Source: Azonexus sp.
Lineage (GTDB): Bacteria; Pseudomonadota; Gammaproteobacteria; Burkholderiales; Rhodocyclaceae
Length of the DNA stretch: 22,027 bases
Direction: 5' to 3'
Assembly (NCBI GenBank): GCA_023150195.1
Contig: JAKLLI010000008.1
Location: 1-22,027 of the forward strand
Below are positions 15,469-22,027 of the stretch, piece after piece; the first letter of the stretch is position 1, and each line of letters opens with the position of its first letter. The notes below the pieces were generated by a model. That model made no database searches and was not told the DNA's origin. It worked only from the letters and a program-made list of their open reading frames with translations. Both the position numbers and the translations under genes were made by a program.

Positions 15469-17463
15469 ATGATTCCGGAACTCGGTCATTTCGCCCTCAT
15501 TCTGGCGCTCTTGATTTCATTCGTCCTCGGCACCCTGCCGCTGATCGGCGCTCACCGGGGCAACCCGGCCTGGACCGGGCTTGCCCGCCCGGCCACTTCG
15601 GCCTTTGCCTTGCTGGTCACCATCGCCTTCGGCTGCCTGATGTGGGCCTTCGTCCAGAACGATTTTTCCGTGGTGTATGTGGCCCAGCACTCCAATTCGC
15701 TACTGCCGGTTGAATACCGCATGGCGGCGGTCTGGGGCGGCCATGAAGGTTCCTTGCTGTTATGGATGCTGATGATGGCGTGGTGGGCCTTTGCCGTGCG
15801 CATGCTCTCCAGCCAGTTGCCGGAAGCCTTGGTCGCCCGCGTGCTCGGCACACTGGGTCTGGTCTCCTTCGGTTTCCTGCTCTTCATCCTGATCACCTCC
15901 AATCCCTTCGAGCGCCTCTTGCCGGGTGCCGCCGAAGGGCGCGACCTCAACCCGCTGTTACAGGACCCGGGGCTGATCATTCACCCGCCCCTCCTGTACA
16001 TGGGCTATGTCGGTTTCTCGGTGGCCTACGCGTTCGCCATCGCCGCGCTGCTCTCGGGCAAGCTTGATGCCGCCTGGGCGCGCTGGTCACGTCCGTGGAC
16101 GCTGGCGGCGTGGATGTTCCTGACGCTGGGTATCGCGATGGGCTCGTGGTGGGCCTATTACGAACTGGGTTGGGGCGGCTGGTGGTTCTGGGACCCGGTC
16201 GAAAACGCCTCCTTCATGCCCTGGCTGGTGGGCACGGCCCTGATCCATTCGCTGTCGGTCACCGAAAAGCGCGGCAGTTTCAAGAACTGGACCGTCTTGC
16301 TGGCGATCTCGGCCTTCTCGCTGTCGCTGCTCGGTACCTTCCTGGTGCGTTCCGGGGTGCTCACTTCGGTGCACGCCTTCGCCACCGACCCGACGCGCGG
16401 CGTCTTCATCCTGGCCTTCCTCGTCGTGGTCATTGGCGCCTCGCTGGCGCTGTTTGCCTGGCGCGCACCCAGTGTCGGTCTGGGCGGACGCTTCGGACTG
16501 ATTTCGCGCGAATCCCTGCTGCTGACCAACAACGTACTGCTCGTCGTGGCCTGCGGCACCGTGCTGCTGGGCACCTTGTATCCGCTGCTGATCGATGCGC
16601 TGGGTGTGGGCAAGATTTCCGTCGGTCCACCGTATTTCAACACGGTTTTTGTACCCGTCATGCTGCCGCTGATGTTCCTCATCGGGGTTGGCCCCTTCGC
16701 CCGCTGGAAACAGGCCTCAGTGCGGGAAATCCTGCGCGTGCTGCGCTGGGCTTTTGCGACGGCCGTCATCGTTGGCATCGCGCTACCGCTGATTTATGGT
16801 GAATGGAAGACCTTGACCGCCGTAGCCTTGCTGGCGGCCGCCTGGATCGCGCTCAGCGCCCTGGTGCATTTTGGCCAGCGCGTTCAGGCGACCCGTGGCG
16901 ACCGCAGCTTCGTACTGGCCGCACTGGCGCAACCGGCCAGTTTCATCGGCATGCATCTGGCCCACATCGGCGTCGCCGTGTTCGTTGTCGGCGTCGCCAT
17001 GGTGTCCAGCTTCGAGCAGGAAAAGGACGTCAAGATGGGCGCCGGCGATGTGGTGGACGTGGCCGGTTACAGCTTCAAATTCAATGGCATCCGCGCCGTC
17101 AAGGGTCCGAATTACGAGGGCGCACAGGGCGATTTCGATCTGTCGGTCAACGGTCGTTTCCTGCGCAAAATGGACCCGGAAAAGCGTAACTACTTCTCAT
17201 CCTCCATGCCGATGACGGAAGCCGCCATCGACGCCGGCTTGTTGCGCGACGTCTATGTCTCGCTGGGCGAGCCGATCAACCCGGACCAGCCGGAAGGCGA
17301 GTGGGCGGTACGCGTCTATTACAAACCCTTCGTGGACTGGATCTGGGGCGGCTGCTTCATCATGGCCCTGGGCGGCCTGATTGCCATGCTCGACCGCCGC
17401 TACCGCAACCGCCGTGCCGATCGTCGTACGCCAACCGCCACTGCCGGAGAAGCTCAAGCATGA
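15469..17463 (+). CDS. ccmF: CcmF, cytochrome c heme lyase subunit, 664 aa
   Basis: CcmF takes heme from CcmE and joins it to the CxxCH of apocytochromes in the periplasm. The WWD motif WGGWWFWD is at 235-242. Candidate heme ligands are H172 (IIHPPLLYMGY), H260 (ALIHSLS), H302 (SVHAFATDP) and H499 (MHLAHIGVAV), matching the four histidines known in E. coli CcmF. More than a dozen hydrophobic segments are present, with a periplasmic domain near 515-625. Length is normal for the family. It overlaps ccmG by ATGA. Confidence 0.97.
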   Translation: MIPELGHFALILALLISFVLGTLPLIGAHRGNPAWTGLARPATSAFALLVTIAFGCLMWAFVQNDFSVVYVAQHSNSLLPVEYRMAAVWGGHEGSLLLWMLMMAWWAFAVRMLSSQLPEALVARVLGTLGLVSFGFLLFILITSNPFERLLPGAAEGRDLNPLLQDPGLIIHPPLLYMGYVGFSVAYAFAIAALLSGKLDAAWARWSRPWTLAAWMFLTLGIAMGSWWAYYELGWGGWWFWDPVENASFMPWLVGTALIHSLSVTEKRGSFKNWTVLLAISAFSLSLLGTFLVRSGVLTSVHAFATDPTRGVFILAFLVVVIGASLALFAWRAPSVGLGGRFGLISRESLLLTNNVLLVVACGTVLLGTLYPLLIDALGVGKISVGPPYFNTVFVPVMLPLMFLIGVGPFARWKQASVREILRVLRWAFATAVIVGIALPLIYGEWKTLTAVALLAAAWIALSALVHFGQRVQATRGDRSFVLAALAQPASFIGMHLAHIGVAVFVVGVAMVSSFEQEKDVKMGAGDVVDVAGYSFKFNGIRAVKGPNYEGAQGDFDLSVNGRFLRKMDPEKRNYFSSSMPMTEAAIDAGLLRDVYVSLGEPINPDQPEGEWAVRVYYKPFVDWIWGGCFIMALGGLIAMLDRRYRNRRADRRTPTATAGEAQA

Positions 17464-18044
17464 ATCGTTATTACTGGATCCTCGGCGCCTTTGCCGCGCT
17501 GGTCGTCTTGCTCGCCGTCGGGCTCAACCTGAATCCGCGCGATGTCCCTTCGCCGTTGGTCGGCAAACCGGCCCCGAGCTTCAAACTGGCCATCCTCGAC
17601 AAACCCGATCAGACCATGACGCCGCAAGACATGACGGGCAAGGTCTGGCTGCTCAACGTATGGTCATCATGGTGTGTCTCCTGCCGTCAGGAGCATCCGG
17701 TGCTCGTGGAATTTGCCAAGCGCGGCGGCGTGCCCTTGATCGGCCTCAACTACAAGGAAGTTCGCGGTGACGGTAATATCGACATCCGGCGCATTCCCGA
17801 AGGCCAGGAAGTCCCGCTGGCGCACAAACGGGCCAGCGAATGGCTGGCCGAGCATGGCAATCCCTATACCCTGACCGTCATGGATATCGACGGTCGTGTG
17901 GGCATCGATTACGGGGTGTACGGCGTGCCGGAAACCTATGTCATCGACAAGGCGGGCGTAATCCGCATGAAGCACACCGGCCCGATCACGCCGGATGTCC
18001 TGTCGGGCAAGATCCTGCCGCTGGTTGGGGAACTGAGCAAATGA
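17460..18044 (+). CDS. ccmG: CcmG/DsbE, periplasmic thiol:disulfide oxidoreductase, 194 aa
   Basis: CcmG reduces the disulfide of apocytochrome c or CcmH so that heme can be attached. It has a single N-terminal membrane anchor (about 5-22), then a thioredoxin fold with the active site WCVSC (C72, C75) and the cis-Pro loop GVPETY (155-160). Between YKEVR and the ASEWLAEHGNPY helix there is an insert of about 20 residues (roughly 102-122) absent from the E. coli protein. The start at 17460 overlaps the ccmF stop as ATGA; the open frame further upstream lies within ccmF. It overlaps ccmH by ATGA. Confidence 0.95.
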   Translation: MNRYYWILGAFAALVVLLAVGLNLNPRDVPSPLVGKPAPSFKLAILDKPDQTMTPQDMTGKVWLLNVWSSWCVSCRQEHPVLVEFAKRGGVPLIGLNYKEVRGDGNIDIRRIPEGQEVPLAHKRASEWLAEHGNPYTLTVMDIDGRVGIDYGVYGVPETYVIDKAGVIRMKHTGPITPDVLSGKILPLVGELSK

Positions 18045-18514
18045 TGCGCGCCCTGATCTTGTCGCTCTGCCTGGCGTCGACCGTCGCCTTCGCCTCGCCG
18101 GCCAACGAGGCAGCCACGGCGGCCGATCCGGTTGCCGAGAAGCGCCTGCAGGCGCTGTCCAAGGAATTACGCTGCCTGGTCTGCCAGAACGAAACCATTG
18201 CCGACTCCAATGCCGAACTGGCCGTCGATTTGCGTCGCGAGATCCGGGGCATGATCAAGAATGGCCAGTCGGACAGCCAGATCATCGACTTTCTTGTCGC
18301 CCGCTACGGCGATTTCGTGCTCTACCGCCCGCCCGTCAAGGGCAACACCCTGCTGCTTTGGGGTGGCCCCATCGCCATGCTGCTGATCGGCCTGCTCAGC
18401 CTGCGCGCTTACCTGCGCCGGCGTAGCAGCCGCATGGATGCGCAGGAAGCACCGCTTTCCGCCGAGGATACCCAGCGCGCCGATGCGCTGCTCAAGGAGC
18501 TCGAACCCAAATGA
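18041..18514 (+). CDS. ccmH: CcmH (CcmL-type), apocytochrome c thiol reductase component, 157 aa
   Basis: This corresponds to the N-terminal domain of E. coli CcmH. It holds the LRCLVCQNE motif (C45, C48), which forms a mixed disulfide with apocytochrome c before heme ligation. A signal sequence (about 1-19), a three-helix domain and one C-terminal membrane segment (about 104-123) are visible. The TPR part of E. coli CcmH is encoded separately here by ccmI, as in most proteobacteria. Start ATG at 18041 overlaps ccmG (ATGA); a second ATG follows immediately at 18044. The stop overlaps ccmI. Confidence 0.94.
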   Translation: MMRALILSLCLASTVAFASPANEAATAADPVAEKRLQALSKELRCLVCQNETIADSNAELAVDLRREIRGMIKNGQSDSQIIDFLVARYGDFVLYRPPVKGNTLLLWGGPIAMLLIGLLSLRAYLRRRSSRMDAQEAPLSAEDTQRADALLKELEPK

Positions 18515-19359
18515 CCGTGTTTGCCCTCTTCGCCGCGCTGCTCATCATCGTCAGCGTGGCCCTGCTCCTGCCACCCCTCTTGCGCGGCACCGCCCGCACT
18601 GCTGCGGAAGGCAATCGCAAAACCGCCAATCTCGCCATTTTTCGCGACCAGCTTGCCGATCTCGAACGGGAAAAGGCGGAAGGCACGCTGAACGAAGCCG
18701 ACTTTCAATTGGCGCAGGCCGAAATCCAGCGTCGCCTGCTGGAAGAAGTTGAAGGCACAGATCCTGGCCCGGTGGTGAATGGGAGCCGCAGTCGCGCCAC
18801 CGCCATTGCGCTGATCATCATGATTCCGATCGCCGCCATCCTCGCTTACACCCTGATGGGGAATCCGCGTGCCATCGATCCGGCGAACACCACCCCACAA
18901 AAGCAAATGACCGCCGAGGACATCAGCGCGATGGTCAATCGGCTGGCCGAGCGCATGAAGAACAACCCGGACGACATGAATGGCTGGCTGATGCTCGCCC
19001 GCTCGTACAAGATGATGGGGCGCTATGCCGATGCGGCCGACGCCTACGCCAAGGCCTCGGCCAAGGTGGATGAAGATCCGGAACTGCTCGCCAGCTACGC
19101 TGAAACCCTGGCGATGGCCGCGGGCAAGGGGCTGGCCGGCAAACCGAGAGAGCTGATCAACAAGGCCTTGAAACTGGATCCCAAACACGCCCACACCCTG
19201 TTCCTGGCGGGTGCCGCCGCGATGGAAGCCGGTGAAGGCGATGCCGCCGTCGGCTACTGGGAAGCCTTGCTACCGCAAGTCGAGGCCGGCTCCGAGCTGG
19301 AGCAGATGCTGCGGGGCGGCATCGAACAGATCAAGCAAGGGAAGAAAAAGACGCCTTGA
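18511..19359 (+). CDS. ccmI: CcmI/CycH, TPR apocytochrome c chaperone, 282 aa
   Basis: CcmI binds the C-terminal part of apocytochromes c and brings them to the CcmF/CcmH ligase. Two membrane segments (about 3-24 and 96-114) flank a cytoplasmic loop with a predicted helical, possibly coiled, region (IFRDQLADLEREKAEGTL). A periplasmic TPR region (about 135-270, including NGWLMLARSYKMMGRYADAADAYAKA) follows. At 282 residues it is shorter than many CcmI proteins of about 400, seeming to lack the extra C-terminal periplasmic domain. It overlaps ccmH by ATGA and is the last ccm gene; no T-rich terminator follows, only the hairpin at 19369-19398. Confidence 0.92.
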   Translation: MTVFALFAALLIIVSVALLLPPLLRGTARTAAEGNRKTANLAIFRDQLADLEREKAEGTLNEADFQLAQAEIQRRLLEEVEGTDPGPVVNGSRSRATAIALIIMIPIAAILAYTLMGNPRAIDPANTTPQKQMTAEDISAMVNRLAERMKNNPDDMNGWLMLARSYKMMGRYADAADAYAKASAKVDEDPELLASYAETLAMAAGKGLAGKPRELINKALKLDPKHAHTLFLAGAAAMEAGEGDAAVGYWEALLPQVEAGSELEQMLRGGIEQIKQGKKKTP

Positions 19360-19368
19360 GCCTCAAGC

Positions 19369-19398
19369 CCGACGCCTGCGGGAGCAGTCAGGCGTCGG
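19369..19398. repeat. 10-bp inverted repeat between convergent ccmI and a small gene
   Basis: CCGACGCCTG (19369-19378) and CAGGCGTCGG (19389-19398) form a perfect 10-bp stem with a 10-base loop. It starts nine bases after the ccmI stop and covers the 3' end of the minus-strand small gene. No T-tract follows on either strand, so if it ends transcription it does so without a classical U-run. Confidence 0.5.
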
Positions 19399-19666
19399 CG
19401 GCATCGCCCTGAACAGGGGCATGTTCATGGAGCGGCGGGGGTAGCAGCCCCTGCTCCAGCATCTCGGTTTCTACCTTGATACGCAGTACCAGCAGCCCCA
19501 TCAGGCTTTCGCGCGCCTTGTCGTCGGACCAATTGGCATGGTGTTCGCTGAGACAGCGCTCCACTTCGTGACGCTGGGACAAATCCACCCCACAAATCGC
19601 CGCATAGCGATGAATTTCCCGATCCAGATCGGCCAGTTCCCTGGGGTAATTCTCGAATCCGCTCAT
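19388..19666 (-). CDS. Small protein of unknown function downstream of pccA, 92 aa
   Basis: I do not recognise a family. The predicted product is soluble, acidic and mostly helical. It starts MSGFENYPRELADLDREI and contains two Cys (C25 and C38) and a central helix-rich part (KARESLMGLLVLRIKVETEMLE, about residues 50-71), then a Pro/His-containing, probably disordered tail. There is no signal or membrane segment. The start at 19666 has GGAG seven bases upstream. It lies on the same strand as pccB-pccA but just after their terminator, so it is either reached by read-through or has a promoter overlapping the terminator; none was clear. The codon pattern and good ribosome site support a real gene. 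A role in acyl-CoA metabolism is only a guess from position. Confidence 0.7.
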   Translation of the reverse strand: MSGFENYPRELADLDREIHRYAAICGVDLSQRHEVERCLSEHHANWSDDKARESLMGLLVLRIKVETEMLEQGLLPPPLHEHAPVQGDAADA

Positions 19667-19682
19667 TGCCTGACTCCGATAT

Positions 19683-19711
19683 AAAAAAAGGGCCTGTCCG
19701 GAAACAGGCCC
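19683..19711 (-). terminator. Intrinsic terminator of the pccB-pccA transcript
   Basis: On the minus strand GGGCCTGT (19711-19704) pairs perfectly with ACAGGCCC (19697-19690) around a six-base loop, followed by seven T (19689-19683). A second perfect hairpin, CCGTAGC-CAG-GCTACGG at 19726-19742, lies between it and the pccA stop and may assist or protect the 3' end. Confidence 0.92.
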
Positions 19712-19752
19712 TTTCGCGCAGTTTACCGTAGCCAGGCTACGGAACAGCGGAT

Positions 19753-21765
19753 TTATTCGAACTCGATGATGATCTGGTCGACCGAGAGACTTTCGCCCAC
19801 GGCTGCCGAAATCTTCTTCACCGTGCAGTCCTGCTCGGCCTTGAGGATGTTTTCCATCTTCATGGCTTCGATCACGGCGAGTTTCTCGCCAGCCTTCACT
19901 TCCTGACCGACCTTGACCGCCACTTCGCGCAGCAGACCCGGCATCGGCGAAAGCAGGAACTTGGAGAGGTCGGGCGCCGGCTTTTCCGGCATCAGGGCGA
20001 GCAGTTCTGCAGCGCGGGCACTCATCACCATGAAGTCGGCACGGGTGCCCCAGTGGAACAGCGAGTACTTGGTTTTGTGGCGCTCGACTTGCAGGGTGAA
20101 TTCCTGACCGTTACAGGTGCCCATGAACAAGGGCTGACCCAGCTGCCAGTCGGAGAGGATTTCGTATTCCTTGCCGTTGTACTCGACGTGATAGCCGCCG
20201 GCGATCGGACGTGCCGTGACCGCGTGGTTTTCCTTCTGTTCCCCGTTGAGGCGAACCACCACCCACTTGTCACCCACGATGCGCTCGTGACCCTGCAGCT
20301 GACCGGACACCGAGGCAGCGCGGTCGGTGAAGGCGCGATAGACGTAAGCGGCCACGGAGACCAGCAGCGCCGGATCATCGTGCGGCACCATGGAGGCATC
20401 AAAGCCGGTCGGATAGTACTTGGGAATGAAGCCGGTATCGAAAATCCCTGAGTGGAAGACCGGATGCTGCATCAGCGCGGCCTGGAAGGGGATGTTCGAG
20501 GAAATGCCGCGAATCACGAAGGCATTCAGCGCATCGCGCATGCGGGCCACGGCAGCCATACGATCCGGCGCATGCACGATCAGCTTGGCGATCATCGAAT
20601 CGTAGAACATCGAGATTTCGCCACCGTCGTACACGCCGGTATCAACGCGGGTCGTGCCCTGTGCGTCGGTCGACTCGGCCGGCGGCAGGAATTTGACCAG
20701 ACGGCCGGTTGACGGCAGGAAGCCGCGGAACGGGTCTTCAGCATTGATCCGGCATTCCATAGACCAGCCGTTGATCTTCACATCCGCCTGGGTCAGCGGC
20801 AGCTTTTCGCCGTAGGCCACGCGGATCATCTGCTCGACCAGATCGAGGCCGGTAATCAGTTCGGTGACCGGATGTTCCACCTGCAGACGGGTGTTCATTT
20901 CCAGGAAGTAGAACTCCTTGGTCGCGCCAGACACCACGAACTCAACCGTACCGGCCGACTCGTAATTCACGGCACGGGCCAGGGCCACGGCCTGCTCGCC
21001 CATCGCCTTGCGCATCTCGGGATCGACGAAGGGGCTCGGCGCCTCTTCGATGACCTTCTGGTGGCGGCGCTGGATGGAGCAATCGCGCTCGTTCAGATAG
21101 ACGTAGTTGCCATGCGAATCGCCCAGCACCTGGATTTCGATGTGACGCGGTTCCAGCACGTATTTTTCGATGAAGACGCGGTCGTCACCGAAAGAGTTGC
21201 GGGCTTCGTTCACGCAGGAAGAGAAACCTTCATGCGCCTCGGCGTCGTTGTACGCCACGCGCAGACCCTTACCACCACCGCCGGCGGAGGCCTTGATCAT
21301 GACCGGGTAACCAATCCCCTGAGCGATCTTGACGGCTTCATCCGGACCGGCAATGGCGTCGTTGTAGCCAGGAATGGTATTGACCTTGGCTTCGATGGCC
21401 AGCTTCTTGGACTCGATCTTGTCCCCCATGCGGGCGATGGAGTAGTGCTTCGGACCAATGAACTTGACGCCTTCTGCTTCCAGACGACGGGAAAACTCGG
21501 CGTTTTCCGAGAGGAAGCCATAACCCGGGTGGACGGCTTCAGCGCCGGTCTGCTTGCAGGCGGCGATGATCTTGTCGGCGACCAGATAGGATTCCTTGGA
21601 TGCGGCCGGTCCGATGCAAACGGCTTCGTCCGCCAGATCGACGAACAGGGCATCCTTGTCCGCCTCGGAATACACGGCAACCGTCTTGATGCCCATCTTG
21701 CGGGCAGTCTTGATGACGCGGCAGGCGATTTCGCCGCGATTGGCAATCAGAATTTTCTTGAACAT
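19753..21765 (-). CDS. pccA: PccA, biotin carboxylase/biotin carrier subunit of propionyl-CoA (acyl-CoA) carboxylase, 670 aa
   Basis: PccA carboxylates its own biotin with bicarbonate and ATP; PccB then moves the carboxyl group to propionyl-CoA to give methylmalonyl-CoA. Residues 1-450 form the biotin carboxylase domain: FKKILIANRGEIACR at the start, the ATP-grasp loop GGGGKG (162-167) with K158, and EMNTRLQVEHPVTE. A BT domain (about 500-600) specific to PCC-type alpha chains follows. The C-terminal biotin carrier domain has biotinyl Lys at 636 in EAMKMEN, 34 residues from the end. The 670-residue length fits proteobacterial PccA. It follows pccB by 21 bases with AGGA eight bases before the ATG. 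An acetyl- or methylcrotonyl-CoA carboxylase cannot be excluded from this subunit alone, but the pccB neighbour supports PCC. Confidence 0.92.
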   Translation of the reverse strand: MFKKILIANRGEIACRVIKTARKMGIKTVAVYSEADKDALFVDLADEAVCIGPAASKESYLVADKIIAACKQTGAEAVHPGYGFLSENAEFSRRLEAEGVKFIGPKHYSIARMGDKIESKKLAIEAKVNTIPGYNDAIAGPDEAVKIAQGIGYPVMIKASAGGGGKGLRVAYNDAEAHEGFSSCVNEARNSFGDDRVFIEKYVLEPRHIEIQVLGDSHGNYVYLNERDCSIQRRHQKVIEEAPSPFVDPEMRKAMGEQAVALARAVNYESAGTVEFVVSGATKEFYFLEMNTRLQVEHPVTELITGLDLVEQMIRVAYGEKLPLTQADVKINGWSMECRINAEDPFRGFLPSTGRLVKFLPPAESTDAQGTTRVDTGVYDGGEISMFYDSMIAKLIVHAPDRMAAVARMRDALNAFVIRGISSNIPFQAALMQHPVFHSGIFDTGFIPKYYPTGFDASMVPHDDPALLVSVAAYVYRAFTDRAASVSGQLQGHERIVGDKWVVVRLNGEQKENHAVTARPIAGGYHVEYNGKEYEILSDWQLGQPLFMGTCNGQEFTLQVERHKTKYSLFHWGTRADFMVMSARAAELLALMPEKPAPDLSKFLLSPMPGLLREVAVKVGQEVKAGEKLAVIEAMKMENILKAEQDCTVKKISAAVGESLSVDQIIIEFE

Positions 21766-21786
21766 GTGTCTATTCCTAACTGACGC

Positions 21787-22027
21787 TTACAGCGGGATGT
21801 TGCCGTGCTTGCGCCACGGATTTTCCAGTTTCTTGTCACGCAGCATGGCCAGCGAGCGGGCGATGCGCTTGCGGGTGGCATGCGGCATGATGACATCGTC
21901 AATGAAGCCACGGGCACCGGCCACGAAGGGGTTGGCGAACTTGGCCTTGTACTCGGCTTCGCGCTGGGCCAGCTTTTCCGGGTCGTTCTTTTCTTCGCGG
22001 AAGATGATTTCCACCGCGCCCTTGGGA
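21787..22027 (-). CDS. pccB: PccB, carboxyltransferase subunit of propionyl-CoA carboxylase, C-terminal 80 codons (runs off right edge)
   Basis: PccB transfers the carboxyl group from carboxybiotin of PccA to propionyl-CoA. Only the last 80 residues are present. They start PKGAVEIIFRE, then NPFVAGARGFIDDVIMPHATRKRI, which is the conserved carboxyltransferase C-terminal region, and end ENPWRKHGNIPL, a typical PccB ending. The frame is open to the window edge, so the true start lies outside. It precedes pccA by 21 bases on the same strand and is surely co-transcribed with it. Confidence 0.9.
   Translation of the reverse strand, partial: PKGAVEIIFREEKNDPEKLAQREAEYKAKFANPFVAGARGFIDDVIMPHATRKRIARSLAMLRDKKLENPWRKHGNIPL

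Noticed and set aside
20872..21783. 303-codon plus-strand frame opposite pccA
   Set aside because: Antisense to the conserved biotin carboxylase domain; no domain of its own.

Overview
This window looks like a chromosomal segment of a GC-rich betaproteobacterium, probably of the Rhodocyclales (Azonexus/Dechloromonas-like) or a close relative. That placement is inferred from three things: the hydrogenase gene order, which matches the membrane-bound hydrogenase operon of Cupriavidus/Ralstonia eutropha; the complete ccmABCDEFGHI cytochrome c maturation operon; and a pccB-pccA pair. It was not tested by a search.

Left part (about 1-10520, all minus strand): an uptake [NiFe]-hydrogenase operon in the order hoxK-hoxG-hoxZ-(small ORF, terminator)-hoxM-hoxL-hoxO-hoxQ-hoxR-hoxT-hoxV-hypA-hypB-hypF, with hypF running off the left edge. 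HoxK has the six-cysteine proximal-cluster pattern of oxygen-tolerant group 1d enzymes. The operon is preceded by a well-spaced sigma-54 -24/-12 promoter, a candidate IHF site near -60 and a near-perfect 25-bp inverted repeat near -119, the usual layout of an NtrC-family (HoxA-type) activated promoter. Two maturation genes are broken: hoxM and hoxQ each lack a short internal segment (about 23 and 20 bases by comparison with the families) and change frame there. The structural genes are intact.

Middle (10520-12670): oxyR (minus) and a diheme cytochrome c peroxidase gene (plus) are divergent. The space between them carries an almost perfect four-half-site OxyR operator and an FNR/Anr-type box. 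The peroxidase gene ends in a strong intrinsic terminator.

Right-middle (12670-19360, plus strand): ccmA to ccmI, tightly packed and mostly joined by ATGA overlaps, preceded by a second FNR/Anr-type box centred 41.5 bases from the predicted start of transcription. These proteins attach heme to c-type cytochromes, including the peroxidase next door.

Right end (19360-22027, minus strand): the 3' end of pccB, the complete pccA (biotin-carrying subunit of propionyl-/acyl-CoA carboxylase), a strong terminator, and a small gene of unknown function that converges on ccmI.

No wholly new system is evident. The most unusual points are the two small lesions in the hydrogenase maturation genes, a possible 34-codon peptide gene and terminator placed between the structural and accessory hydrogenase genes, and the shared redox-responsive promoter architecture of the peroxidase and ccm genes.
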